A stretch of DNA of 64,000 bases from Enoplolaimus lenunculus. Lineage: Eukaryota > Nematoda > Enoplea > Enoplida > Thoracostomopsidae. Location: positions 1 to 64,000 of the forward strand of contig JASANG010004123.1 of the NCBI GenBank assembly GCA_030248215.1, written 5' to 3'. The notes beneath the pieces are model-generated. The model saw nothing but the letters and a program-made list of their open reading frames with translations. It ran no database searches and was not told where the DNA came from. The translations under genes were made by a program, and so were the position numbers. Shown here one piece after another: positions 36,548 through 50,200 of this stretch; within the stretch, counting starts at the first letter, position 1, and each line of letters opens with the position of its first letter.

Positions 36548-36757
36548 GGCCAATGTAAAGAACATGGACGGAACAGTATTATAGACAAATTCTTGAGCCT
36601 AAACCTATTAAGACTAAGCCTAAGCCTAAGCGTCAGAATGAGCATATTCCTAAACCTGATCCTAAGCCTAAGCCAAACAAGAAAATTAGTCTGAAACTTA
36701 AGCTCACTCTATTGCAGTCCCACAAAAAACGTTCCGCCCCTGAAGTTTACATGGGCC
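36548..36757. mobile_element. TTAGGC-MITE, full copy with 8-bp target duplication
   Basis: 210 bases from GGCCAATGTAAAGAACATGG to TTTACATGGGCC, flanked on both sides by AAAATTAT. The interior has three blocks of CCTAAG hexamers. The 8-bp duplication points to the hAT superfamily. Confidence 0.85.
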
Positions 36758-38272
36758 AAAATTATTAAACCCCGTATGATCCTTAAATTTTTTCAACGTC
36801 AGGCTGGTTAATAAAGAGGCTGTAATTAGATCTGGTGAAGTGTCTTGTAATGGGGTTCGTATTCCATAAAAACTGAAAAAATTAAAAACGTAAATATTTA
36901 AATACTTTTGGCTTCATTCGTAACTGTTACTAAATTTTATGGGTACGTAAGCCGTTAAAGGTAATAGTTGACTGAGGATTAAGGGCTGGCATAAAATTTG
37001 ACGGATCTCAAACGTCGGCAAACTAAAACGGATAAAAAAGTAAAGTGTTTTTTCTAGTCGGAAGATGCGCACTTTTTAAGCCATTCAGAAATTGCAAAAC
37101 ATATGTGACGTTACGTCTATTTAATAATTTATACGGTCTCGCGTTGAAAACCAGAGAATGAGGAGAAAGTTTGGATATTTAAAGAGTATATAAATACATA
37201 TATGTATATATTAAATTGCTATATATTATATAATATATATATTTAGGGTTTCTTTCAGCAAGAAATCTAGAAGAAACAAATGCTTGTTAATGAAGTTGAA
37301 CCAGTACCAGATTTAAACCCGTAGCCAGCTTAACATGTCAGGAAAGGTTAAAAATATAATACCGGCATATTAGGATTTTAGATGATTTACAAACGAGGTT
37401 GACAATTTTCTGGAAGCGGGCAACTTTTTGAATTTAAAATATGAATGTGAAGGCATCACCATGTGGACGCTAATTTTAGCATTATTAGATATTTTTATCT
37501 GGTTGCATTCTGAGTTGGTAACGAATAACTAACACAACGCTATAAAATCCTAGCAGCATCACATATGTTATGCAGGAGCAGGAAAACGTATTTTGTGAGC
37601 ACTCATAAATTCGAAAAAATATATAGTGGAGTTTTAAATGTTTTCGAATGCTGAAATTATCACCTACGTTTCCGTCTGCGCCGGAAATTTTCTCGCAAGC
37701 TAAATACGAAAACTCAAATCTACAATTTTATATCATTCAGACATTTTCAAACATGACATATGATTTTGACAGATAATATATCGAATATCATAAGATTTTG
37801 CATTAAGTACAAATGGTGGCTGTCACATCAGGGTAGCAGACGAGGCATTCAAGTTGACAACGGATTAACGTGCCGTCAAAACATTACCCACTATTGGAAT
37901 AAGAACAAAACGTGTTACGGGCTTCCCCAGTTATAAACGTAAACTCGCATGAAGCGACAGCGCATGGTTCCGCACATCCGGCGGCAATTTATAAAGTACT
38001 TTAGTCGGAATCTGCCTTGAACAGGGTGCAACCGAAATTTCTGTCCCGGAGAGAAATCCGGTATTTTCTTCTGTCCGCTTTCGGTATTATGATTCCGATG
38101 CTTTTTCACCGCATTTTCCGATATTCCTGGTATTGAAAATTTTGAATGTCAAAGCTGAACGCCTTTGTCAATTTTTTCTGTTAGAACTGATTATTAAAAA
38201 ACATGACGCTGGCAAAACCTAAAGAATTTCCCCAAAATCTCTTTAAAATCGCGATTTATATAACGCTTCAAT

Positions 38273-38406
38273 TAACCTTTTATCACATGAATGTTTTCTA
38301 TTTTATCTGAGACCTGCTTTTATGCTTGGATTCGAACTCCGGTGGCTGAAGTGGGAGGCGTCTCCCAACACCGCTCAGCTATAGGAGCTTGACGCTCGAG
38401 CCCGAG
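38273..38406 (-). mobile_element. Partial tRNA-like SINE/TIR element
   Basis: On the minus strand TAGCTGAGCGG resembles a Pol III A box and GGAGTTCGAATCC a B box. It shares its start (TAACCTTTTATCACATGAAT) with the fuller copies at 38,679 and 60,483 but stops at the next unit. Confidence 0.6.
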
Positions 38407-38978
38407 TGCGTAATTTCTTCCAAACTTTGACATTGTTAATTTACGCAATTGGCTGTTCTACAGTTCGGAATGCTGCTCGTATTGCGTCGAGTACCGACAA
38501 TTAAATGATGTTACTAAAAAGGACAGTTTCTTTCTTCCACGGATCGACAAAACGATTGATACGTTAATAAGACATATGCCAAAAAATTTTGTGCTCACTA
38601 TGGGCCCAGAGGTGTAAGTGGGTGAACATTTCATTATGTGGAAAGAAAAATTTGTCAAATTTCCCACTGTATTGATATTAACCCTTTCTCACATGAATAT
38701 TTCTTATTTTCCCTGAGACCTACTTTTATGCTTGGATTCGAACTCCAGTGAGTGGAGTGGGAGGCGTATACCATCACCACTCAGCTATAGAAGCTTGACG
38801 CTCGAGCCCGGAGGGGCTCTCACGTCTTGTGGTGATTTAGTACTATGTATACGTGTTGCAATTGTTAAACACTGTGCGATAGATACTATTTAACGTATAT
38901 ACACTGCGCTAAGTTGCCCATAGTCAACTCTATGTGAGAAGGGGTTATAGATTGTTAACTGAAAATTTTTCGCTTAAA
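38407..38978 (+). mobile_element. Composite repeat: gypsy RT fragment plus tRNA-like tail (copy 1)
   Basis: A repeat of about 570 bp almost identical to 60,212-60,781. The first part matches the reverse-transcriptase region of Ty3/gypsy retroelements (QLNDVTKKDSFFLPRIDK-like). The second (38,679-38,947) is bounded by TAACCCTTTCTCACATGA and its inverse, and carries a tRNA-like A box and B box on the minus strand. The RT part is a broken fossil fragment. Confidence 0.75.
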
Positions 38979-39307
38979 GCAGCACACGGTTGAATATTCG
39001 GTTTCCGTTTTTCTTTTATTTTCACAACAATCCGTTTCTTTACTATTTGTTTACACCCGGTTCGTATCCAAAATTACCAAGGTACCGGGCACGATTACTT
39101 CTTTATACTAACCACGCACTTCCAAAATGTGCTGTGGACATCGCAGCCAAAAAATGAACAGTGAATGAAACCCACACAGATGCCCATATGGTCATTCATA
39201 AAGTGCCAGAATTTGCAGTTTAACTTTAAGTAGACCGTTCACTATAGCATATAAGTACCCCGAAACTAATATGGTATATTAAACCATTGTAGCGAAAAGT
39301 TTTGCAT

Positions 39308-39379
39308 GGCTGCGTAGCTCAATGGTTTGAGCAGCGGACCGGTAATCCGTTGTCGTCGATTCGAGTCTCAAAGGGTTCT
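39308..39379 (+). other. tRNA-like sequence, probably pseudogene
   Basis: GGCTGCGTAGCTCAATGG gives a good A box and D arm. The anticodon arm GCGGA/TCCGT encloses CCGGTAA, which would place GGT (Thr) as the anticodon but with C instead of T at position 33. The TTCGAGTC region does not form a proper T stem, and the acceptor ends do not pair. Confidence 0.4.
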
Positions 39380-39810
39380 GTATGGTACTGTTTAACTGAA
39401 AATTTACTAAACACCAAACAGTATATCAATTATATTTAGTAGAAATATTATTTTCGATGCCAGTAGTATCGTTTTCAACTTGTTAAAACGGATACGAAAA
39501 ATATAAAAGGGGCAAATAAATGTCGAACAGACACTAAAATTTGCCTTGAAACATTTGAACTCTTATATTAACATCAGCGGTCGAAATTTATTAAAAAACG
39601 CTGCGGCTCCTTTGTTTTGTTTTAAGAGTTGTGTTATATTTTCACCTTTTCTTCTATCTGAAAACCTGTGTTCCTCACTAAAACCCGAGGTGTTTAGTAC
39701 AACGGTGCTATAGACGGTGATAAATCTCGTATCGAAATTTTAACTAAAAAACACTAGGCAAGCTTATGAATGACACAATGAACGCTGAGTCCAAAAAGTT
39801 TCTTTCGCTC

Positions 39811-40019
39811 GGCCGATGTATAGAACAAGGCCGGATATATTTTCCGTCGGCGCTGTAATAAAGTCAGTTTAAGCTCTTGACTTACTTTTTTCCTTAGGCT
39901 TAGGCTTAAGCTTAGGCTTAGGCTTAGGAATAAGCTCATCCTTATGCTTAGGCTTAGGCTTAGGTTTAGGCTTAGGAATATGCTTATACTACTGTTCCGG
40001 CCCTGTTCTAAACATAGGC
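39811..40019. mobile_element. TTAGGC-MITE with long hexamer blocks
   Basis: From GGCCGATGTATAGAACAAGG to CTAAACATAGGC. Two arrays of GCTTAGGCTTAGGCTTAGG-type repeats make up most of it, the most telomere-like stretch in the window. Confidence 0.8.
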
Positions 40020-40964
40020 TCTTCGTCCTATAGACTCGCTCGGAAAAAACTACATGAGAATATTTCCTATATTTGTGATTGAAACTAGTGGCCCATATTG
40101 AGTATAACGATCAGCCTACTGGGACACACGGGAACTGGAGAACTCAGCAACTGGGAAACTTAGATTGAGGCATACTTTTAGGCTTAGGTTTCGAATTAGG
40201 CTCCCATATGTTTAGGCTTAAGCTAATGCTTAAGTTTAGCCATACGCTAATGCCCTGTAAGCAGACCCTTATAGTTTCCTGGGCCAAACCATGCAACCAT
40301 TTCTCTATTTCAATGCTATTCGCTTTTACAAATCTGACTTCCGGGTAACCATTTCCGGTGGTGCAGGAAATAGTTTTGTCACAATAATGACTCATAAATG
40401 CTTTCGAGTATATATATTTGAGGCGATATCTGCATAGAAATAAGTACTGTAATTTTATAACGTTTTTTTGTCGAAAAAGGAAAATATGAACAGGACCAGG
40501 TTTGAACCGGAGCAGGCCCCATAGGTCGACTATTTGTAAGAAAACGATAGCTGTAAGTTGCATATTGGAGCTATAATATGTTTTGAGTCAGCGGCGGATT
40601 CAGAAATTTCTGGCAAGAAGGCGGGATAGCGAACGTTATCAAACGCAATTTTTGCTGTATGTTACATATATGAAATATTTTATAAGGGGGAAAATTATAA
40701 AGTAGAAACCTTGACGTTTTATCACAAAAAATTTTAGGGGGGCGTACCCCCCGCATTTTTGTGGATCCGCTAGTGTTTGAGCCACCGGTATGTATAGTAA
40801 AATGTAACTAAACGCTGTCGGAAGTACTGTAATTTTAGAGGGTTTTTAAAAAACGGAAAATATGAACAGCACAGACTCAATACTGTAGTTATCAGACCCG
40901 TCAACGCAGACATATCCCCCCATAGCTTTCAAAAATTTATTCCTGATACTAATCAAATGCTAGC

Positions 40965-41161
40965 TGAATAAAAAATGGGGAGTCAAATTGACTCTCTTGG
41001 AAATAGGCTTTTCCTGACTGCACAAACTGAGTCAAATTTGACTCCGCCAGAGTCAAATTCGATTCACTGAATCGCTCAGCGAGCCCAATTTGACTCAGTT
41101 TGTGTAGTCAGGAAAAGCCTCTTTCCGAGAGAGTTAATTTGATTTCCCATTTTTTACAGTG
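40965..41161. mobile_element. Family-4 palindromic MITE (GAGTCAAATT)
   Basis: Near-perfect palindrome rich in GAGTCAAATT/AATTTGACTC with CTGACTGCACAAACTGAG and CTCAGTTTGTGTAGTCAG inside. The left end is truncated. Copies at 46,257 and 50,894. Confidence 0.75.
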
Positions 41162-41180
41162 CACTTTTTCGCGCAAAACA

Positions 41181-41331
41181 GGCTAATGTATTGAACAGGG
41201 CCGAAACAGTATAGTATAAGCATATTCTTAAGCCTATGCACAAGTCTAAAGCAAAAAAATAGTCTAAAGCTTAAGGTAATTCTATCGCAGTCCCGCAGAA
41301 AAATGTTCCACACTTAATCTTTAAATGGGCC
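41181..41331. mobile_element. TTAGGC-MITE, short copy
   Basis: GGCTAATGTATTGAACAGGG to TCTTTAAATGGGCC, with one CCTAAG-poor interior. Confidence 0.7.
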
Positions 41332-42445
41332 TATTGGCCTTAATTTTCATGGCTCAGATATCAATTCCAGTCGAGCGGGGCCTGTATGCCTGTTCGTTGA
41401 TCAACCCTCGGCTCGGGATCCTTACAATAGTTTGCGTTTGGTCTGCTTACAAAACCAAAGAGCGCAAATGTTGGCAATTAAATTGGAAACCATAGTTGCG
41501 GCTTAATTTTTCAAGCAAACCTAATCTTTATTCATCGGCGTTTTTGCACAATAGAGCATTATAAAAACTATTTTCTGCTTTTAGATGCTGTTGGTTGTGA
41601 AGCTTGCGATTTTAGGTTTAAGTATACGTTAGTTAAAGTTCAATGTAACCCTGGTTTTACCCGTATTACTTCACATGCCGTGTGTCCAAATTATTTTGAT
41701 TTTCAGTTATTTTGTGGCACAAAAATGGTAATTCGGTAATTAGCAGGTTGAAGGAGGTTTGAAAAGGCAGGAATGATTTGAAAATGGAAACATCTAATTC
41801 AAATCCTTCAATTAATGGTTTTTAGACCAATCTAAAAGGTTAAAACTTGTTTTGAAAACTTTTCTTTAAGGCAAAACAGTTACTTGAGCAATTTTAAACT
41901 GCAACAAAATGCCGAAATCTATTGGGGAAAATGTTTACTCTGCTCTTGAGCCATCTAAGCAATTTTCAACGCGTGATCTGAGTTAAGTATGGTCCTGGCA
42001 CACAAAATTACGCGTAAAGCATTGTATAATCTCCCCAAGATGTGTGACATGACAACCAGCCCAACTACCCTAAACGTTACTTGTCCGAGTGCTCCGGGGT
42101 TCAAATTTCAGCTGGAAATTACCGATCTCAGGAACGAAAAAGTATTCATGCGGATATTCATGCGGAAAAAAATTTAGCAAATTCTACCTGCTTTCAAAAA
42201 GTCGGCTCTGAATTCTCGCAGAAGTAGAAGTAGATGGCCTGCGTCCGCCCAACATTTCCCTGGCCACGAGGGATTTATAGTGACCTCAAGGGGCCCCACG
42301 AAGAAACCGTGCACACTTGGCCACGAATATACGAGTATTAATAACCAAAAAATTAACAGCATTTAATAAATTTTGATGTTGATGTCCAAGATTTCTATGT
42401 TTTTACGCAACAGATATACTTGCTACTTTGGCTTGTTTACTAAGT

Positions 42446-42713
42446 CCTATTCACACGTGCAAGTTTTTCCTGCGAGAACTTGCAGCTACAACGTGCATTT
42501 GCAAATTTTATCGAAAATCCTGCTCGAAAAACTTGCAGCTGCAAATAATTCATTAAAATTTAGAGCTAGGAATATAGTTCACATGTGTGAAAAACCATGC
42601 CAGTTTACTGAATTGATTGAATCCGCTTTCTCATTGACTGATAAAAAATGCAAGCCCTGCGTGCAATTTGTAGCTGAAAATTCTCGCAGCGAAAACTTGC
42701 ACGTGTGAATAGG
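42446..42713. mobile_element. 268-bp TIR element (CCTATTCACACGTGCAAG)
   Basis: The ends CCTATTCACACGTGCAAG and CTTGCACGTGTGAATAGG are exact inverted repeats, extending imperfectly to GAGAACTTGCAGCTAC. No target duplication is clear. A related phrase with AAAATTCTCGCAG lies inside. Confidence 0.8.
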
Positions 42714-44228
42714 GTGCTACGGTTTTAAACTGAACATAGCAAGCGGTAGACAAGAAAAATTCGATGCCCGATAACAATTTTTGATGTTCAGTTCTACAGG
42801 GAAAATTTTCGGCACACTTTTGAGCAAAAAATTCTTTACAATATTTTTGCCACATATTTGGCAACCCATCGATGGGTTGGCCAATTCCATCCCGCCCCAA
42901 CACGCCGCCCGACGCACCGCCTTCATCTCTGATTCAACGTATAGCTGCAATTTAGACCAAACAACCGCATTACTCCACCTCGTTCCACGGGCCATTATGT
43001 CAAGCCAATTATGGAACCACACGAAAAAACCGTATAACCATGAACCACGCGAAAATAACTGTCGTATAATGAAAAGTTCTCTTAGCTTAAAATTTTGCCC
43101 AAAATCTTGTGCGACAATTTTTACACAGGATATCATAACGTAATCATGAATATATATATACACCATCCATACTAAAATACAAAAACATATACATTAACAA
43201 AAATGTTTATAGCTGGTTAACCTGGCCCTAGCGTAGCAACGTTTCAATTGGAACAAGGTAGGACAGGGGAATTATACCTAGGGTGTAACTGGATATCCGT
43301 TTCGTTTCCGGTAAATACGGCGTCCGTTTTTGTTCCCGTTTCCGTTATCGAATAACGGAAATTCTGTTATTTTTGCATTCAAAATTATTTATAAATCATG
43401 TATATATACATATATATGTCGCAATTTTTCGTTACAAATATACTGAACTTGTTCGAAATGAAGTAAAAATTATGAAATTCATCTAAAATCTTAAAAAGTT
43501 CGATGCATCCGCCATTTTTCATCGAAAAGTCCGCTGAATTTATACACTCTTCAATTCTGTTGGCAGAAAAATAAAACATTTTTGAAACTTTTATACATCA
43601 ACATTCGTGTTCCGTTTCCTTTATTTCTACAATCCGTTTACAACGACCAAATCATGTATACATCTGGCAATTTTTTATTACAAATTTACTGCAATTGTTC
43701 GAAATGAAATAAAAAGTATGAAATTCATCTAAAATCTTAAAAAATTTCCATGCATCCGTTATTTTTTGTTTAAAAATTTAGAAAGCCCGGTGAATATATG
43801 TACACCTCTATAGTGTTGGCAAAGTATAAAACATCTTTGAAACTATTATACTTCAATATTTGTTTCGGTTTGCGTTATTTTTACTATCCGTTTGCACCAT
43901 GAATACTTTTCCGACCTTTCTGAAAAGACGTAACATAAAGTCTTGGGCGGAATTTAAGAGTAAAAATATTTATTCACTACGCTCGTTTGCAATTAAACGT
44001 TTGCATACGTGAAATTATACCTTTTTTTATATGAAATTCAGCATACACCTATAACCATAATACTATAACATGAATTTATTTCGTTTTGATATGAAATTTT
44101 GGCTACGCCAGCTCAAGTTGGGTATTATTAAAAAGTTGTTCACTGGTTACGCAAGCTCGCAATAAAAGTTATACATGGTGACATTTTTGAAATAAAATTG
44201 CGGCCACATCTCTGCTAATTGGTTCTAT
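42714..44228. other. Downstream of gene E: diverged tandem pair, no gene
   Basis: Two diverged copies of a unit of about 250 bp (about 43,397-43,650 and 43,651-43,900) share TGTTCGAAATGAA and GAAATTCATCTAAAATCTTA. Just before them is a patch of CCGTTTCCGTT-like repeats (43,290-43,350). The open frame at 42,717-43,166 shows no known domain. Confidence 0.6.
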
Positions 44229-47200
44229 TCAGCGTCCAATAACCACTGGACGATCTGCAAATTCAAAATCTTCAGTCGCCGACCTGCTTCCTTTTCGTTT
44301 TCGTGATCCAATGATAAAAATGACAACTGCGAGCAAATAATTAACAAATGCAAACCATCCAATCACAGTTGAATAACTGTACAGTGTTTTGCGTTGGCCA
44401 CATTTGTCGAAATTTGGTTCGTTAATGTTGATCGTTGCAATGGAACGAGACTGATTATTGGTTAATTGTAGTCCAAGATGCTGAATTGTGTTTGAGTTCC
44501 ATTGGTTAATTGGAGAGTTCGGGGTTGTTTTGAGCGAAGTTTTTGGTTCGTTTTGTTGCAAAGCTGCTAAATTCAACGTCCATTGCTGTACTGACTGAAC
44601 CATAACCTCGATTGTTATTACAGTGCATAACGCTAAAATAATTGCATATATTATGCGTCATCCATTTTATTGTGTGGCCCCGCATGTGGAATTTGGCGAC
44701 GCCAATTTCCAACTTGAGTTTGGAAATAGGCTACAAATAGGAAATTGAAAACAGAAAATGCGACCGAAAGGAAAATTGAAACAAATTTTAAATCGTATAG
44801 GGTTTGGACAGGAGTTTTTGAATTCCATTTCCCACTTGCGAAAATAAAATGTATAGTAATGGGAAATTGAAACAGTTTTTTACCAAATAGCAAATTAAAA
44901 TGATTTTTGAAAAGTGAAATGGAAATCCAAAAGTGCAGAAAAACTGCAAAGGATAATAGCGATCCAAAAACTTGTTTCAATTTCCTTTACAGTGTAACAG
45001 TCTAAACCCGCAGTGGGAAATTGGAAATTCTCGTAACCGGAAGTTCAATGCGGTAGGTAACAGTAAATCACTCAGGAAGGTCAAGGGGTCAAATACCGTA
45101 AACCCGCTTTGCTTGACTTTTACTTGTCGACGCTTCCTTGTGTGAGGTGTGCTTGTTTTGAGTGTTAATTATGTGGAATATGCTTTGTTTGTGAAATACA
45201 GTTATCCGGGTCTGGTTTGTTAGTTTTAAGTGCTGTAAAATTTCCATATTACCTATTTTTGTTAGCTTGAAGTGGTGTAAAATTTGCATTTGTTTGAAAT
45301 TTCCATATTTCTTATATTTGTCAGCTTGAAGTGTTGTAAAATTTGCATATTTCTTATTAATTATGCAAATTTTTAGGAATACCCTGTTTCAAAACTATTC
45401 ATAAGGGGTTGAAACATGAGATTTCAAAGTTGATTCAGTTGCATTTTGTTTTACTTGCCGGTTTCACTGCCTGTATGTTCAGTTGCTCTATGTGCTTTAT
45501 TTTATTCTAATGTATCGGTGCTCAACGACTAACATGTCGCCTTCATCAGGTACGTTAATTGGTTTGTGTATATTCCGGTTAATACATAGAATATGGCCCT
45601 AACAGTGGTATAAGCACATTCCTAAGCCTAAACTTAGACTTGAGCTTAAGCTTATTCTATTGCTGTCTAGAGGGGGTTAATGAAAATTTCAAGTGCCGTA
45701 GCTGAAATATTTGGGCCTTCCTTACTTTTACGGACGTAATTGTTAGCGTGTGTACATTTCGGTTAATATGTAGAATACGGCCCTAACAGTTGTATAAGCA
45801 TATTTTTCAGCCTAAACCTAGACGTGAGCTTAAGCTTATTCCATGTTGTCCCCCAGGGGTTAATGAGAATTTCAAGTGCCGCAGCTGAAATATTTAGGCC
45901 TTCTTTACTTTTACGGACGTAACCGTTAGCGTGTGTGTATTCCGGTTGATATATAGAATAGGGAGGGTGTGTATATCCCGGTCAATATATAGAATAGGGT
46001 CCTAACAGTGGTATAAGCATATTCCTAAGCCTAAACCTAGACGTGAGCTTAAACTTATTCCATTGCTGTCCCGCGGGGGTTAATGAAATTTTCAAGTGCC
46101 GCAGCTGAAATATTTCGTTATTTAGCCAAAGTGATTGCAGCTTGCAATGTTTGTAGCACTTTACACCACAAACCGATAGTAAGATTTTAGAAACAAAAAT
46201 TAACTTCTTTGTGTCCTTCAAAAATACGGCCAAAGTTACTTTTAATGCCGTAACTACACTGCAAAAAATGGTGAGTCAAATTGGCTCTCTGCGAAATAGG
46301 CTTTTCGGGACTACACAAATTGAGTCAAAATTCGACTCCGCCAAAGTCAAATTCAATTCACTTAGTCGCACGTTTGACTCTGGCGGAATCGTGTTTGACA
46401 CAGTTTGTGTAGTCCCTAAAAGCCTATTTTGGAGACAGTCAAGTTGACTCATCATTTATTGCAGTGTACAGATTATGACTGTTCCTAAGCGTAAGCCTAG
46501 GCATTGACAAAAGTGCAAACCTAATCCTAAAAGCCTAAGCAAAAATGTATTCTACTATACCAGCCTGCTTATTTGCAGTACAAGAAAACGGGACAGCCAT
46601 AATAGTACCACATGCCAAAAACACTTAAATACTGGTTGTACTTTGCACAAACTTGCCTGCCATGCCGAATAATCCAGCAGTAAGGCGTTTATAGATGTAT
46701 CGATGTTGAAATCGTAGACTGTATATTGCGCAACATAAGGCACCAATCATGAGGCAAATTGAAAGCACACCAAATAACGCCTGAGTGCGATAGAAGTCTA
46801 AAAATATCACGTATATGTTAATTATAAAAACCTGCCAACTAAAGCCTAAGCCTAAACCTAAACTTATTTCTAAGGATTCCTTTCTGTAAGCGCCCAACGT
46901 CTCTGCCTTCCAGTGGACCGGTCCGTATAATTAACATGGAGCCTATCTCATGTAAAACAAGGTATGGCGTCCCAGACTAATTCGCCTTGGCCCCGCTGTT
47001 TTCATCAAACCTATTTCTGATCTCTTAGTGTATAAAATTTCTTCAAACAAATTAGCATATACATTATGTAGGCACTCAGTAAAACGATGTTTATGAGCAT
47101 CCTTAATCATATATAAACGGCATACAACGGTAGCGTTGGCCGAGTGGATAGAGCTTTGGACTTTCGACCCAAAGGTTGCAGGATCAATGTCTAGGGATGT

Positions 47201-50200
47201 CAATTTCTTGGAAGAGGTGTTTTCTAACTGAGCTTCAGCCCGTAGGCAGCCCAATATAGAGGAGTGGGCCCCAAAAATATTGCACGAGTATGCGAAGATT
47301 TCGCGTAACTTGCAAGCGTGGCTAAAACTGTTGTTGTATTGCAAAGAGGTTAAATTTTTCTGGAAGCGCCCGTTGGTTCCTTCTGGCTACTCGCCTGACT
47401 CAACTTTAAGGCTTCAAAAAGTCGCAAAACAATTTATGTGACAGAATCAATTTGCTAAAAATACAGAGCTTAAATTGCATGCGCTACAATAAATACTTAA
47501 ATGCAGCAAGTTAATTCTAATTATTAATTGCAACACCAAAACTAATTAACGGTTTCGGCGTAAATTTACGGTTTACAAATGCCCCTTTTGGAATTTAGAT
47601 AAATGGCCCATGTAAAGATCAAGAGCGGAACGTTTTTCGTGGGACTACAATATAGTAAACTTATGCTTTAGACTAATTTTTTTTGCTTGGCTTACTTAGG
47701 CTTAGGAATATGCTCATTCTTACGCTTACACTTAGGCTTACGCATAGGCTTGGGCTGAGGAATATGAATATAATACTGTTCCGCCCCTGTTCTTTACATT
47801 TGCCAGATAAATGATGACAGTTTCGCGTTACAAAGCGTTACAGCTGCGTCTACTTAGGTATAGTTTAGTTAACAATAAATTGATTGGCTGCTATTGGATA
47901 AATGTTTTTACAAATCGTGGAATTTCTCATCAATTGTTTATTTTGATGCTAAAAACTCCACAGATTTCGAGTAAAAGTATGGAATATTGTAAAGAACTCG
48001 GTTATATGTATGTTTTACCCGGTCTCTATTGCCGCTTTTATAGGCTGCTTGTTAATTATGCGCTAAAATTTATTTTAGCATTATCACAATACTATGATAA
48101 CATGGTCATTGTAGGCACGTAGCCAAAGAAGGGTGTTGGGTTCTAGTCCACCCAATCCATGACCCAACAAACGTTTTGCAGCTGTTGCAAAGAGATCTAA
48201 TACTGAAAGAAGGTCATGATTCTTGGTCGCTTAGCTCGCAATGTTTTCTTTATAATTTTTTATGCGCAAGGGCGGATTTGTGTAATCTTACGATCAAATC
48301 ACACATTCAACCCGACATAAAACGTATTTTTTTTGTTGAGATCGAGCAGTTGCCAAGTTCTATGAAACTTTGCGCCCGTCTCACCCGTTAATTCTTCAAA
48401 ACTCAACCATTACAGTAATTCCTGGCAGCCAAAATTCTCCTAACTGATATTTCTTGCTACTCGCCTTGCGTCTTATGCAAAAAGCTGTTCAGTAGCCAGA
48501 GGGAAAGATAATGGGCTCATCTGGCGAGGCAAAAATTTTGGCTCTCTAGAAAATTTTCAAGCTTGCTTGTAAGTCATTGAAATGTTGTATGCTCCTCTTG
48601 AAAATTTTTAGCCCCATAGCAACGTGAGCTGCCTACGAGCCCGGCGAGAAGTGAAATTTACAACAAAAACATTTTCCGTAGAAAATAGCACTAGTTGTAA
48701 TAGTAAAATGAGGGCTAAATTGTCCGCAGGGCGGGCGCCAGATAAAGTGAATGATGCATAATTGATAGCAGCGAACTGATAGTATTTTTGGCGTAAAACT
48801 CAAATTCAGATATTGGTTCTAAAACATCGTCAAAATTCCAAAAAATTTTTAATTTTAAGTTTCCCCGATATCGATGCAAAAACTATTGGACGAAACTTAC
48901 GAGGTAAATTAGCAACAGGTATGGAATGACGCTGCTTCGAAGGATTATTGAAATGAGCAAACCAAACGACTAAAATGCAAATATGAAAAATTTAAATGTA
49001 AACCATGTAAAAAATATAATTCGATAAATCCTACAACTTTCACAATAAATACGAACTACAAATTCGCAAATGTTTTTGTGGCCTTCTTAATACATTCACC
49101 TTTTCCTTAATTTCCTTATATTCTTCTGTTTTTCTTATTCAGTGTTAAATATAGATTCTAGGCTCTGGTTAGCTTTTGCAAGATTTAAAGTTGACACATG
49201 GGCTTATTGCTTAGGTAAAGTTTGAAGGCTTAAGCATAGGCGATACTTTTCGTAAACCTAAGCGTTTGCGTACATGTGGAGGATAGTGTGTAAGAAATAG
49301 ATGCTACACAGTAATTTAATTAACTTTAAACAACTTGCAACAAAGCACTGCAAACAACTTATTTGTTTAAGATGGCAAATGAAGTCGAAAAAAAAACATT
49401 TTTTTATTCGGCGTTGCATCATTTGTGCAATATTTTAACAAATATTTAGCTAATAAAATACATTGTGAGCTTCCGATGAACAATTTGCGAGAAACAATGT
49501 TTGGCACGGCAGGATTAGCGAATAAGTTGTAAACGGATAGTAAAAATATCGGGAACAGATAGTCACCTAAGTACGGAAACAGAAACAGAAGAAAAAACTG
49601 CAAAAGTGTAAAACATATGTTATGTTTCTTATGTCCCAATACAAGTGAACTAAGAAAATATCACCTGAATAAGTGAAATTTGATATAAAAATAGCGAGTC
49701 CACGGCCCTGTTATGATTGTAAGCATTTTTGTTTTTATTATTTATAATTTTATTCCAAATCGAACAAATGCAGCCTATCTGTATATATTAAACCATTGGA
49801 CGATTTTTGGATGGTACAAGTAATTACGATGATCATACAACTAACAAAATTTCTGGCAAAGGGACCTGAAGCAGACACCGATTTTATCCAGAAACGAGAC
49901 CAGGTATCCGGTTGCACCGTGGTAGCTAAAAATGTCTATACACCCCGGATCATCAAATGCCAAATAACCTCACCATTGACTTCAGATCCGTTTCGATCGT
50001 AAGACTGCATCCATTCACCCCAAATTCCAATTCGCCAAATTGTTCGATTACCAGCGCTATCACCTTGGCGATTGCAATTAGTCAACTGTACGACTAACCA
50101 ACCCGGAAGCGCAACAGCGGCAACAAACGCAACGCCACAGATCAAACTTGCTAGAGTTGCTGCGGCCATGAATTGGCGTTCAAGTACCACACGGCGGAAA

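Larger units (their letters stand above)
34623..38272. other. Upstream of gene D: repeats, no gene seen
   Basis: Holds a family-6 element (35,013-35,454) and two TTAGGC-MITEs (35,886-36,053 and 36,548-36,757), then plain AT-rich DNA with a TATATA stretch (about 37,190-37,250) and a TCCGGTAT-type patch (about 38,020-38,110). Open frames here are short and unlike known proteins. Confidence 0.5.
40020..42445. other. Intergenic, repeats only
   Basis: No supported gene. Contains a hexamer-rich fragment (about 40,160-40,240), a family-4 MITE (40,965-41,161), a TTAGGC-MITE (41,181-41,331) and a degenerate tRNA-like/B-box stretch (GGGGTTCAAATTTC, about 42,097-42,110). Confidence 0.5.

Noticed and set aside
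39308-39379. Functional tRNA-Thr
   Set aside because: Acceptor and T stems do not pair and the base before the anticodon is C.
39880-40000. True telomere or chromosome-end fusion from the TTAGGC run
   Set aside because: The run is degenerate and bounded by MITE ends; the same layout recurs throughout the window.
40144-40563. 139-aa open frame on the minus strand
   Set aside because: Its end is translated TTAGGC-type repeat (SLSLN-like, KPKPK-like), so it is repeat noise.
42717-43166. 149-aa open frame on the minus strand
   Set aside because: No recognisable domain or splice context, partly overlapped by an opposite-strand frame.
46943-47344. 133-aa frame as an extra exon of gene E
   Set aside because: It covers the tRNA-like sequence and has no in-phase splice sites or membrane/loop features that would fit.
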